Origin: Hydrangea macrophylla
Lineage: Eukaryota > Streptophyta > Magnoliopsida > Cornales > Hydrangeaceae
Direction of reading: 5' to 3'
Length of the DNA stretch: 64,000 nucleotides
NCBI GenBank assembly: GCA_033977485.1
Contig: CM066983.1
Coordinates: 66,016,010 to 66,080,009 of the forward strand
Within the stretch, counting starts at the first letter, position 1. Each line of letters starts with the position of its first letter. Below the pieces are notes generated by a model, which was not told where the DNA came from, ran no database searches, and saw only the letters and a program-made list of their open reading frames with translations. Shown piece by piece: positions 33,590 through 45,239 of the stretch. A program made the translations under genes and the position numbers.

Positions 33590-35170
33590 TGTTCACCACC
33601 TCGGCCACCCATCCATGGTCCAGCCTACACATATATCCCATGTGTCTCCTAACGTAATACTAACTCCCACTCCGGTCCCAACTCCCATGGGGTATCACTG
33701 GGATTTAAGTATACACCGAAAGGCTAGTCCTTACGTTCTTGACGTCAATAAAACAATGTCTAGATATACATGAAATAGACCAACAAGCCGGGCATAAGGC
33801 TTAAAATAATGAAGAGACGGGTCATCCACGTAGTCGCCGTCTAATCACACAAGGACGGGTCATCCACGAAGTCACTGCCTAAAATCATAAGGAGCAGTGG
33901 TGAACTCTAAGGATTTTCTATCGTTCATACATCCACGTTTTTCACAAAACTCTACTTCATAAGAGATTCATATATCTCAACTCAAATTTCCGTTAAAATT
34001 ATATTAACTGCTACATGTTCACACAGATTCATAACCCACACAAAATCACACAATCATAATTTCACAAAGCTCAACTATACATGAGAACTCATATCTTTCT
34101 ATGTACAAATAAATTAATTTATATTAACGAATACGAAATCACACAAAAATATGATATAGCAAATACGCTTATTTTAACATTCATAAAACTGCTACTGTAA
34201 TATGAATTTTCTGCCCAAACGGTGCAGAATTGGGAAAAATACCATTAGACAAAAGTTGTCCAGAATTGCGTTTCCTACAGGCGTACGCGAACAGAATCAC
34301 GAAAACTGTAACGTATGATTTATTAGGAATTGTTTACTAAAATCTGATCCGTGAAAATCCCAAATCCGAAAATTGAATAATTGCTCAAATGTATATCCAA
34401 GGCTCATCTATAAATCTCAAATCATAACTTCAATCATTGTAAATAAAAACCTAAATCTCATAACCCATAACCGTACTAATTTCATAATCTATCCATTTAA
34501 ATTTCAATCAAACGAGATTGAAAGAAAATAACAAGTTAACTCACCGATTTAGGACTTCAATATTGATGAAGATTCGCAAAACAATATTTGGGGTTCCTCT
34601 TTTCTTCTCTTATTATCTTCTTCTTCTTCTTCTTCTTCTTCTCTCTCTCTATCTCTCTCTTGACTGCTCTATTTTTCTAATGTCTCTCTTTTCTTTTCTT
34701 TTTGTTATCAAAACCCTAGGAGGTATATTATGTATGTATATATGATACACCTACATATATTATAACACAAACACACAAAAGGCTAAAAATCCCGTTTTTT
34801 GTCTAGGGGCCTCACAAAAAGGCTTTATATGGGCCCGAAATACATTCTAAAGTTCTAAAATGAGTGACCAAATGGATGTACATAACCCGGGTACTTAATT
34901 TAAATGTTAAAAACACAAATTAACACATTCACGGGCCTATAATCACTACAAAAAAATAAACACATCAATTCTTCAATGACTTGTTCAACTTAAGTTTTTA
35001 CAACTTAACTCCACCACTTAGCTCTATAAAATTTCACACAATAAATAATGAATAAAATAAATACACACATATAAATAAATAACCATGGTTGTATACACAA
35101 AAATTTAGGTTGTCTCATTATTTTGTTTTTTTAAATGAATATTTATATAAAGAAAATACGGGGTGTTACA
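33590..35170 (-). repeat. Possible LTR fragment inside CACTA 2
   Basis: At 35152-35170 the plus strand ends ...AATACGGGGTGTTACA, so the minus strand would start TGTAACACCCCGTATT, a common plant LTR start. The region towards 33590 contains two related GACGGGTCATCCACG phrases (near 33815 and 33853) and a TCTTC/CTCTCT-rich leader-like tract at 34610-34660. The other end and target duplication were not found. Confidence 0.35.
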
Positions 35171-35174
35171 TGTA

Positions 35175-35860
35175 TAACAAGTGAAATTTCATTTAAAATT
35201 TTTATACAGCGCACATTTCCCTAATCAAGAATCTTAACTTTAAAAATCTTAACATATTGTCTTTTTCACTATTTTTCCCAAAAAACAGTACTTTGATTCT
35301 AGAATTCAAAGAAAAAGAGTCATAAAAATAAAGAATATTTATGACTACCCAAAAATGAAGTCATAAAAGTTTTGTTATTTATGACACTTTTCTAAATACT
35401 TATTATATATGACACTTTTCACAAACATGTCATAAAAAATCTTATTTTTTATGATAATTTTCAAAAAACTGTCATAAAAAATCTAATATGATTCTTAATA
35501 AAATCTAAATTTGTGACACTAAAAGTAACTATCAAGTGTTAATAGTCCAATTTTAAAAAGTAATTTCTTAAAAACTAGTCTCTCAAAGGTCGATTTAAGT
35601 GAAATTTCACTTAATATTCATGTAAAGATTTAGTGAAATTTCACATAATATTCGTGTATGCCAAGTAAAATTTCACAAAATATTTTTGTACAGAGGACCT
35701 TTCCCTAATCAAGAATCTTAACTTTAAAAATCTTAGCATATTGTCTTTTTTTCACTATTTTTCCCAAAACAGTACTTACCTTTGATTCTAGAATTCAAAG
35801 AAAAAGAGTCATAAAAATAAAGAATATTTATGACTACCAAAAAATGAAGTCATAAAAGTC
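35175..35860. repeat. Tandem duplication of about 480 bp in CACTA 2
   Basis: The sequence CTAATCAAGAATCTTAACTT through TGATTCTAGAATTCAAAGAA occurs at 35220-35350 and again at 35695-35830 with few differences. Confidence 0.7.
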
Positions 35861-36310
35861 TTATTATTTATGACCATTTTCAAAAAACTGTCATAAAAAC
35901 TCTTATCACTTATGACCATTTTCAAAAAACTGTCATAAAAACTCTTATTATTTATGACCATCTTATTATTTATGACCATTTTCAAAAAAACTGTCATAAA
36001 AACTCTTATAATTTATGACCATTTTCAAAAAAATGTCATAAAAACTCTTATTATTTATGACCATCTTATTATTTATGACCATTTTCAAAAAAACTGTCAT
36101 AAAAAATCTTATTATTTATGACCATTTTAAAAAAACTGTCATAAACAATCTTATTATTTATGACTAATAAAAAAAATGGTCGTAAATAAAACATCACTTA
36201 CCAATCTTATGACTATATTTGCAAAAAGAGTCATATATGTTAGAAAAAAGTATTTGTTATGACTCTTTTTTTAAAATAGTCATTAGCCCAAAATAAAAAA
36301 AAGTCATAAA
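35860..36310. repeat. Right subterminal array of CACTA 2
   Basis: About eight copies of a 42-43-bp unit, CTTATTATTTATGACC...AAAACTGTCATAAAAA, in which TTTATGAC and GTCATAAA form a small internal hairpin. Confidence 0.85.
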
Positions 36311-36330
36311 AAGGGTTTTTTCTTGTAGTG

Positions 36331-37700
36331 GGACCTCTTTCAACATAAATTCATCCGTTTAAAAATATAATTCCGTTTTCAATTTTATACGGATTTTACA
36401 ACTTGGAAGGTATCATTACCAAAAGTTTAAAATACTCAAGATTGTTTTAAGTTCTTTTTTCGCTGCTTATATCCGTTTAATGAATTGGATGAGCCTTGGT
36501 GGCATGCCACGTGCCCTATTTCCACGCGTAGTGGGATGGGTCGTGACATAGTCGATCTTAAATTTAAATTTCTTAGATCTCTTAGGTTTTTCGCGTTCAA
36601 CTCTTGGTGTATAGCACATCAAGAGTTGATGTTTAATTAGTGTGCGATTTTGCACAACAAGGTATAAATACTATTTACAAGTTTGCACAACTTGAAATTA
36701 GCCTTTGAAGATCCACTAATTTTTAACATCTTGTCTGTATTCTATTTCTGCAGTCAAAATAAATTAATATAAGGTGCTTGTATTGTAGAGATGAAGAGAA
36801 AAATATGAAATCCATAGGTTCAAATATATGTGAAGTGTGACACAGCTAAAAAATAGAGAAAACATTGATGCGTGATTCTTGTATAGAAGTAAGAGGAGGT
36901 TGTTCCTCTCCTTCATGGTTTTACTCCTAGACGTAACTCAAATTGAGGAAGATAAGTAAATGTTGTGTGTCTTGTTGATGTTTGTGTTTGTTTCCCAACT
37001 ATTGAAATTGCACCTCTGGTTTGTTGAGAATTCTTCAAAATTTCTCTATTTGCAAAAAAGCTTCAAATTGTGGTAGGAACACTTTCCTAAATACTATATT
37101 CGTCCCCACCAAATGCTGTGATTGGAGTATGAATGGATATTCTACTAACTTGTATTCAAGATACGATAATTAAGCTATTAAACACTAGCTAGTTTCAAGT
37201 TGGCACAACTTGAAAATAAGAAAAATGAGAGCGATCAGAGCACCGAAAAATCAAACCCATGGCGAGCATACGAAGTGTGCCTATAAAGCAACCTCTACAG
37301 CCCTTTGCCCCGCACCACATGCACGTACGTGTACTGTGCTTCACACCGTGGTGGGTCACCTATGAATAGACTAACCCATGAGCCATAAGCAAAAGTTGTG
37401 TTCTACCCCTTTACTTATTAGCTCTCTTACACCTCTCTTTTTAAGCAATGTGGGATAAGCTTTCCCTCACAAAATAAGCTTTCCATCACAATACAAGCTT
37501 CCAAACTCATTTCTTAATTCCTTGTATTTTAAAAATCTCCAACTTCAACACCTTGTGGCATGGGCATCACATGTTCTAAACATTTGAAGTTTCCTCTCTT
37601 CCTTAGTAGTATCATGCATGCACCAGGTCTTTCCCAAACCTACGTAATATTCTCGTGCACTAGATTTAGATTTTTGTAAAAAAAAATTAAAAATAAAGAG
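36331..37700. other. Gene-free stretch between CACTA 2 and the LINE
   Basis: I see no supported coding region. Only scattered hairpins and AT-rich runs are present. Confidence 0.45.
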
Positions 37701-37723
37701 AGGGAAAAAAGAAAAAAAGTAAG

Positions 37724-38657
37724 ATGTTGCAGCTTCAAGTATACAATAGGTTACCTTTTGATGATGAGATTAAGAAGTCTTTCTTTAACCTGCATAGTAA
37801 TAAAGCCCCAGGCCCTGATAGCTATAATACTTTCTTTTTTAAAGATTCTTGGGCTATTGTTGGCACCTCTATCGTATATGCTGCTAAAGATTTTTTTTCT
37901 TCTAAATGAGGAGCTATTACTAGAGTCTAGCACTTCACTTATTACTCTAATTCCTAAGGTTCGTAATCCATCTAAGATGGGTGATTTTAGACCTATCTCC
38001 TATTGCATTACTGTTTATAAGTGTTTATTTAAAATTTTTGCTAGCAGACTTCAAACGATTCTCCCAAACTTTGTTGATCAAGCCTAATATGCTTTTATTA
38101 AAGGTGGGAAAATTAGTGATAATGTTCTCCTAGCCCAAGATCTCCTTACAGATTATCATAAACAGAAGGGTAAGCCTAGAGTTACAGCTAATGTTGATAT
38201 TATGAAGGCCTATGATAGCGTTAGTTGGGAATTTCTCATTGATTTATTAGATGTGCTTAATTGATTCCCTCCTAATCTTAAGAAATGGATTATAGCATGT
38301 GTTACTACTCCTAGATATTCTATTAATTTTAATGGTGAAATATCTGTGGGTTATTTTGAAGGTGCTAAAGGATTATGACAAGGTGATCCTATATCTCCCT
38401 ACTTATTTGTAATCATTATGGATACCTTGAGTCAGCTCTTACATCATAAGGTTCATAGGGATCCTTTTAGTTACCATTGGAAATGTGATACATTAAAGAT
38501 CTCACACCTCTGTTTTGCTGATGATCTTTTTATTTTGTTCAATGGGGATGTTGATTCTGCCAACTTGATTAGAATAACTCTAAACCAATTCTTTAACTTT
38601 ACTGGTTTGCAAGCCAATAATGCTAAGAGTTGCTTAAGTCAGAAATGTTTTGTTTAA
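37724..38657 (+). pseudogene. LINE reverse transcriptase remnant
   Basis: RT motifs in order: HSNKAPGPDSYN, then SLITLIPKVRNPSKMGDFRP, YAFIKGGKISDNVLLAQ, VDIMKAYDSVSWEFL, QGDPISPYLFVI and the catalytic HLCFADDLFILF (near 38516). Breaks: one frameshift at an 8-T run (about 37888) and three stops at 38085, 38262 and 38376. All three stops are single transitions from the expected codon (CAA, TGG, CGA). The catalytic FADD box is intact. Confidence 0.88.
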
Positions 38658-39160
38658 TTTTTGTAAACTTAAAAGTTGTTTTGACATTGTAAAATGCACT
38701 ATTACCCCTAATGGTGTGTTCAGCACTTCTCTTATATGGGACCACTTAAGGATTCATCACCCTGTGGTTCTATGGTATAATACTGTATGGCTCTCTAGGT
38801 GTATTCTCATACATAGCTTTGTTCTTTGGTTAACTGCACAAAATAGACTTTCTACCCATGATAGAATTTCCAATTTTACTCCTGACCCATTAGCTTGCAT
38901 GCTATGTCATAAGCATATGGAAACACATGACCACTTGATTTTTGCTTGTTTTTATTCTATTTTTGTAGATCTTATGAATAGATGTGGATTGCATTGGCAA
39001 GGTCATGGCTGGGCTGACACTTTGGATTTGATGGCTCAAAGGTTGAAAGGCAAGACAATTCAACATGTAATGCCTAAAATGTGTTTTGGAGTGGCAGTCT
39101 ATGGGTTATGGAGAGAGGGAAATAATAGGACGTTTAAGAACACCTCCAATTCCAAAAAGC
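38650..39160 (+). pseudogene. LINE zinc-binding domain (zf-RVT) remnant
   Basis: Encodes the C-terminal zinc-binding region of plant LINEs: RCILIHSFVLWLTAQNRLST, then CMLCHKHMETHDHLIFAC, with the C-x2-C...H-x4-H-x4-C pattern. It is fused to the RT part by a deletion that removed the RT connection region. The frame then runs into a fold-back at 39150. Confidence 0.8.
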
Positions 39161-39287
39161 ATCCACATCCTGAGGTGAATCAATGAGAAGAGACTGAAAT
39201 GAGAAGAGACTGAGTAGTCTCTTCTCATTGATTGACCTCAGGATGTGTTCTCATTGATTCACCTCAAGATGTGGATGCTTTTTGGGT
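39150..39287. repeat. Three-arm fold-back at the end of the LINE coding region
   Basis: The left arm (CCAAAAAGCATCCACATCCT...GAGAAGAGACT) is complementary to two successive right-hand copies: AGTCTCTTCTCATTGATTGA... at about 39212-39246, and TTCTCATTGATTCACCTC...GCTTTTTGG at 39247-39285. It looks like a template-switch product. Confidence 0.75.
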
Positions 39288-39782
39288 GTGGATGGGTATG
39301 ACCCTAGCATTGTTGTATTTGTATTTGGACCTATTGGCCATAGTGGAGTCTTTGCACATTTTGATTTGTTAAATTTGTAACTTTTGGGTTGCCTTGATGC
39401 TTGGTAGCCCTTCAGTTTATTTTTGTAACATGTAGGGCCTATCATTTGTTTTTTATTTTTGGTTGCTTTTACTTCATGTTCTCATGCAATGAGCTCATTG
39501 TATTATCTTGGGGTATGTCTGATCTTGTGCATTTTGTACATCTTTTTTTAAAATTTATTTACCTTTTTCTGAAAGAAAAAAAAAATACAAGTTCCTCAAC
39601 ATTTGTCTAGCAAACAAAAATAAAAATAAATTTCGTCCATATTTAAGTAAGGCATACAAGAATTTAAAAAGTTGACGCAAAAACACCTGCAATAATGTAG
39701 GTTATAATACGGGATAGTGACCAAGTCCCAATATGTTATAAGGTTTTGTACATGCATGAATATTGCTCAGTTGTATAGTAAA

Positions 39783-40430
39783 TAGGGGTGTACAGGAGCT
39801 GAGCTGTTTAATAAGGGTTCGCGGCTCGGCTCGATAACAGGTCGGCTCTGCTCGGCTCGTATAATAAACGAGCCAAGCTCGAGCTTGAATACAAAGCTCA
39901 TTTAATAAACAAGCCAAGGTTGAGCACACATGAGCTTGACTCGATAAGGCTCGCGAACAGTTCGATTAAAGGCTCGTATAGTAGGCTCGCGAAAATTCTT
40001 TTTAATAGGTTTGATACGGGCTTATTTAATTATATATATATATATATATATGTATATGATAATTGTAAAAATATAATATATATATCTAATGCAAAGTATT
40101 TAAAATTGAAAAAATATTGGCATATTATAATATGCATAGTCCTAAATTCACGTGCCAAGTAATTATTTTAGTTATAGATATATATATATATATATATATA
40201 TGCCAACTATCAAGAATTGAGCTAGCTTGGTTTGTTAGTTTTGGTTGACAATTTAAATTTGCTACTAGGGTGTACAAAAGTTGAGCCGCTCGACACAAGG
40301 GCTCGAGGCTCGGCTCGATAATAGCTAGGCTCGACTCGGCTCGGCTCGGCTCGATAATAAGCAAGTCAAGCTCAAACTTGAACACGATGCCAACTCTTAA
40401 AGCTCGATTCGAGTACAGCCGTAATCGTAA
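39783..40430. mobile_element. Pair of GGCTCG-rich repeats starting TAGGG(G)TGTACA
   Basis: Two related copies begin at 39783 (TAGGGGTGTACAGG) and 40266 (TAGGGTGTACAAAA). Both are made of CTCGGCTCG, CGAGCC and GAGCTCG-like motifs in both orientations, and (TA)n tracts lie between them. TAGGGGTGT starts suggest the hAT superfamily. Ends on the right are unclear. Confidence 0.5.
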
Positions 40431-41130
40431 GATAACTCCTATTGTGGTATTAACTATGTGAGAAAAAATGAAAGAAAAAAATTATGGTCTATCGAAAGGC
40501 ACTATCATATGAAGATGATAAATTCAAGACTTCATAGTGATAAAGTTTTATGTTTCAATACTTCAATTATTCTTCACCCATTAAGGTCAGGTGTGGCTTG
40601 TAATATCACTCATCATTACAGTGTTTTCTTTTGTACTTTCATGTTGCTGTTTCAATTGAGGCCATAAAATCTTTTGAGGAAAAGCAATTAGAACTTTTCT
40701 GCGTTGGTGGTGTATTAGAACTTGATATCTGTTTCATGATCTTTATGGGTTTTCTCAAGTGTTAAGCACTGTAACTACTAATCTTAATTGCAACACTGAT
40801 TTACGTGATACGTGTGTTGTGGAGTCGGTATATATGTTTAGGGTTTGTCCTCTATTCTACTTCGATAAAACAACAATAGATACTGATCCCAAAATCGCGG
40901 AGGACAAATTGAGGGATTTGTATGTCCTTGTACTCGGAAAAAAAAAAATTGCAACACTCCATAAATAGTATACTAGGGTCTACGCATAATCTGTGTCTAA
41001 GGCACTATCGAATAATTCTAACCATACTTGTCCTCAGCCAATAACTAATTCACGTGCCTCCGGCACTCAATAATTTTGTGTGCCTTTTAGTACTACTTCC
41101 TATAAATTATGAAATAGTTAAATTTCTAAG
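40431..41130. other. Unassigned stretch
   Basis: Short open frames at 40458-40667 and 40759-40968 lack any recognisable domain or codon signal. Confidence 0.35.
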
Positions 41131-41545
41131 TCTAAAGCCAACAACCCTTAAGCCAAAAAGGCAAGTCAGTCAAACACCCTGTAAGTCAAAAGCCAAAAGG
41201 CTCTTAATTAGCTAATTATAACTTTCAAGCCAAAAGTCAAACAATGTACCCTTAAAACAAAAGCCAAACAGCCTTAAGCCAAGCTAACCACCATTTAAAC
41301 CAAAAGCTATTAAGCCAATCAACACTTAAGATAAAAGTCATTAAGTCAAACATCATTTAAGTCAAAAGTCATTAAACCAAACAACCATGAAACCAAAATT
41401 AAAACAACGCTCAAGTCTAAAGCCAAACTGACCTAAGCCAAAAGGCAAACAACTCTCAAGCCAAAAGTCATGAATCGAGCCAACTTTAAGCCAAAGGCCA
41501 TTAGGCCAAACAGACTTAAACCAAAAGCCATTAGGCCATTAGGCT
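41131..41545 (+). repeat. Degenerate minisatellite of (T)TAAGCCAAAAGCCATTAAG units
   Basis: About a dozen imperfect units of roughly 30 bp built from AAGCCAAAAG[CT]CATTAAGCC and AAACAACC. Spacing is irregular and the units are diverged. Confidence 0.7.
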
Positions 41546-41900
41546 ATATATGAATGGATAGCGCTTGGTGTTTTAGGTATTGTCATTGAATATTATTGGC
41601 CTATATATGTACGTGTTATTTATATGGACATTGTTTAAACAATACCGTTCAAAGAACAATACCTGAAATCTAAAGGAGCTAAGTAACACCACCCAAGTGC
41701 ATGTTGTCCTATATATATATAATATGAAAAGAATCTGAAATTTTCTTAAAGAAAAAGACCACTGTCTAAGTTCTTCATTAATATTTCAAAAAGCAAGTAT
41801 CATATTATTCAAAACTTTTTGGATCAACATTAAGTGTCAGATTAACTAAGAAATGAGTTTTTCATAGTAAAAAAAAACGAATGAAGGGTCAATGATTTAA

Positions 41901-42075
41901 GGGTAATACTTGGGGCACAACTTTCATACAACTTTCATACAACCTCTCCAAAAGATGTGTCTATCTCTTTCCTGTGTCACTGTGGGGTCTAGTGACATCA
42001 CAGGAGAGAGATAGACACATCTTTTGGGAAGATTGTATGAAAGTTGTATGAAGGTTGTGTCCCAAATATTACTCA
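41901..42075. mobile_element. Hairpin MITE, family M2, copy 2
   Basis: Left arm GGGCACAACTTTCATACAAC with GATGTGTCTATCTC; right arm GAGATAGACACATC...GTTGTATGAAGGTTGTGTCCC. The inverted ends reach outward into GTAATACTT/AATATTAC. It is the second copy of the family at 10891-11048. Confidence 0.7.
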
Positions 42076-42571
42076 TGATTTAATTCTTAATCACTACAAT
42101 ACAGAGAAATGTATCATCAACTCTGTGGTGGCCCATATATAACAAATACTATAATCAACCAAAGCCCGAGTCAATGGAGTCATTCTCTTCATGTCATATG
42201 GGCCAAGTTTGGAATGGCCTAATCTAAAATAATAAATAAACAAACCTCGAAGACTTGTTCAATGGCCCAATATATGTAAGATTCAATGGCCCAATGTAAA
42301 CTTACTACTATGCTAGGGTCTAGTTGTCCTATATATCCTAGATTTTTTTTTTCTTAAATAGGAGATAAAAAGTCGATCACCATGTTAAATGAAGTCATTA
42401 AAGTAATCTTTCAACAAAAGGACAATAAAGTAATTTCATAAGGCCCTTACAATAGCGAAATTATGTTACTCCTCTCAATTTAATAAGGGGACACAGATTT
42501 ATTATGGACAGTTATATATTATCCGATCTTCTATGGCCAAGAAAAGCAGAGTAAGACTAGTTTACTTAATA

Positions 42572-42598
42572 CTAGGAAGACTGCCCGTGCAATGCACG
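42572..42598 (-). mobile_element. Helitron 3' terminus
   Basis: The minus strand reads CCGTGC-ATT-GCACGG, a 6-bp stem hairpin, then 9 nt, then CTAG followed by T. A hairpin about 10 nt before CTRR with a host T is the Helitron 3' signature. The body would extend to higher coordinates, where AT-rich DNA with repeated GGGTAATTTGGTAATT phrases (42840-43230) has no Rep/helicase gene. The 5' TC end was not identified. Confidence 0.5.
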
Positions 42599-42599
42599 G

Positions 42600-43920
42600 A
42601 CGTTGAATTTCGTATAAAAAATACGATGTATATATTTTTTTTAACGTGAATAAGAAAGAGAAATAAGTTTTACTAATTCTTAAGATGATGTTAGAAAAAT
42701 ATAGTTTAACAACAACTATATTAATTGATGTTAACCTACAATTTAAGGCTCTTTTCTTTAATGTATAGATAATAAATATATATATATATATGTATATGTA
42801 TATGTATATATACATATATACAAAAAGGGCAATATAAAAAAGGCAAAAGGGTAATTTGGTTATTCGATTTAACAAAAGAGTAATTTGTAAAAGGCTTAAG
42901 AGTAATTTGATTATTCAATTTGTAATTGTACATAGTTGAAACTTTAATTTTAGGCTCTTTTCTTTAACGTATAGATAAATATATATATATATACACGCGC
43001 GCGCGCGCGCCTACACTCATACATACAAAAGGGTAATTTGGTAATTTGATTTATCAAAATGGTAATTTGTAAAAGGTATAAGGGTAATTAGACTATTTAA
43101 TATATATATATATATGTATATATATCGTAATATAATAAAAGGGTTTTTCGTATTTCAATTTAACAAACGGGAATTTATAATTGTAATTTGATAATCCTAT
43201 TTAACAAAAGGGTAATTTTGTAATTTAATTTATAATTGCCCACACCTTAAATACATAAATAATAATACTAATAAATTATAATATGTCTTAAGGCTCAAAC
43301 AAGCCTTAAATTTCAAAAGTAACATAATGCTTATTTAGAAAAGTGATTTAAGGCTTGTTTGATAATTCAAAGATTTCTTAAAAGTTGCCTTAAGGAGCAA
43401 ACAATTCTTGCCAAATAAGCATTAATTTACAAAAATAATCTAAGGCTTGTTTGGTAATTCAAAGATTCCCTGAAAAGATATCTTAAGGCTCAAAGAAAAC
43501 TTGTCAAACAAGCCTCAAGTTACTATTGGATAGTAACTTGATGTGGATTGATTGATGTGAAATTACTAATAATCAAATTAGAAATAAAAAAGACCAATAA
43601 GGTCAAATTAATTTGACATCTTTAAAGACTATTCCATTTAAGCCTCCCTCATATAAAATAGGGGTGGGGCCAGCGCAAGGCGCAGGGCGACGAATTGTAC
43701 AATATAATTAATGGGAGACTTGGTCTAAGGTGTCTAAGGTTGAACCTTCTTGGTTTAAAGGACAAGTCATTAATAAAAACCTTTAAAGGGCCATATATAA
43801 AAATATGACCAAATAGCCCTTCTAATGCATAGGCACAAGCACACGCGCTAGGTGCTCCCCAGCAGAAGTTGCTGAGCGTGTTGCTGATGTCAGCATACGT
43901 CATAGCTTTTGTCCTTTTTC
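42600..43920. other. AT-rich gene-free stretch, possible Helitron body
   Basis: Contains GGGTAATTTG repeats, (TA)n tracts, a (CG)n run at about 42995-43010 and several TTAAGGCTTGTTTG-type phrases with their complements near 43290-43520. No coding signal. Confidence 0.4.
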
Positions 43921-44059
43921 CTTTAAAATTTTAAATGCCATAACTTCCAAACGATAATTCCAATTTTAAAAATAATTATATATTTGGAATTAGTAAATCG
44001 AGACCTTTCAAACAAGACCCATATTGCATATACAATTTTGCAAAAAAAAATAAAAAAAA

Positions 44060-45130
44060 AAGTTAATGTTAAGTGAAATTTTACTTAATATTTTAGTATG
44101 AAGAATTTTCCTACTCATAAATCTTAAGTGAAAATTTATAGAACCCATACATGAATATTTTGTGAAATTTCACTTAACCTGACCATTGAGCGTCATTTTA
44201 ACAAATTAAAATTCAAATTGGACTTTAAAACTTTTGATAATTATTTCAAGATACTTCCGCCTAAAATTATTTTTTCTTTTAAAAGAAACGATTAGTGGAA
44301 AGGACATCATGATAAGATTTATAGAGTTTAAGACAATAAAAATTCTTGATTAGGAAAATGTCCTACATACAAAAATATTAAAAGAAATTTCACGTAACAT
44401 ACATAAATAGTAAGTGAAGTTTCATTTAACTCGACATTTGATGAGCTTTATAACAAATCAACTTGATAGTTTTCTTTCTTTATATAAATCAAAGCTACGA
44501 ATGTAAGCATGAGTAATAATAATAACAATCATGCATGCCCACGCCCACCGAAATGAACGGCACTGATCGTTCAGTGTACCATTTCGGTGTACCCAGTCGG
44601 TGCCCCAATCTTTACTTTAATAATAATAGAATATATAGAGAGATAAAAGAGCACCTTAACTGGTCCTCCTCACTGCCAGCAAGCACATACACAACACAGC
44701 CATATCCAAGACCATTTCATGCAAGGGTAAGCCCCTGCAGCTTCCCATTTCATATGGACTAGTAGTCAAAATTTCATACAATAATTTTATGTGAAATTTT
44801 ACTTAGGATACAAAAATATTAAGTGAAATGTCTCTTATTATTCTTAAACTTTAAGTAAAATTTCTCGTATTTGTTAAACTAAACTTCAATTGCAATTTGA
44901 CTTATTTATGTGAACTGTGTTGAAGCAAAAAGTGAACATATATTAATAAATTGCTTAAAAAAGCCATTAATTAGTGATCACTTTGACTATCTAATCCATA
45001 TATATCATTCACTTACCAACACTGACATTACTAAAGATGATTGAAATTTCACTTAAATGTCTCAAATATCTTAAGTGAAATTTCACTTTAACTTCAAATT
45101 TCACTTAGGATACAAAATATTAAGTAAAAC
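44060..45130. repeat. Dispersed cluster of the AAGTGAAATTTCACTT palindrome
   Basis: Full or half palindromes occur near 44070, 44160, 44390, 44790, 44820, 45040 and 45070 within AT-rich DNA that has no gene. Confidence 0.55.
44546..44592. repeat. Short hairpin
   Basis: CACCGAAATG...CACTGA faces TCAGTG...CATTTCGGTG, a bulged stem of about 18 bp. Confidence 0.6.
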
Positions 45131-45239
45131 TTCTCTTATTATTCTAAACTTTAAGTATTATTTCTCTTATTTGTTTTATCTTTTTTCTGTTTATAATATA
45201 TATAAATGAAACTGACACACTGGCATCGGCTGCACACTT

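Larger units (their letters stand above)
31555..36330. mobile_element. CACTA element 2 (4,776 bp) with Ulp1-like protease remnants
   Basis: Left end CACTACAACAAAAAACCC and right end, read inward, CACTACAAGAAAAAACCC, differ at one of 18 positions. The 3-bp target duplication GGA is exact (31552-31554 and 36331-36333). The subterminal zones are packed with GTCATAAATA-type motifs. The interior has minus-strand exons of an Ulp1-like protease and a possible LTR fragment, but no transposase. It is a different family from CACTA 1, though its motif core is similar. Confidence 0.92.
37724..39590 (+). mobile_element. L1-type LINE, 5'-truncated and internally deleted
   Basis: Starts within the reverse transcriptase domain, lacks ORF1 and endonuclease, has an internal deletion between RT and the zinc-binding domain at about 38650, and ends in an A-run at 39577-39590. 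No clear target duplication was found. The 5' truncation and A-tail fit target-primed reverse transcription. Confidence 0.85.

Noticed and set aside
34951..34965. CACTACAAAAAAATA, a CACTA-like end inside CACTA 2
   Set aside because: No matching inverted end or target duplication was found nearby, so it is probably a chance match.
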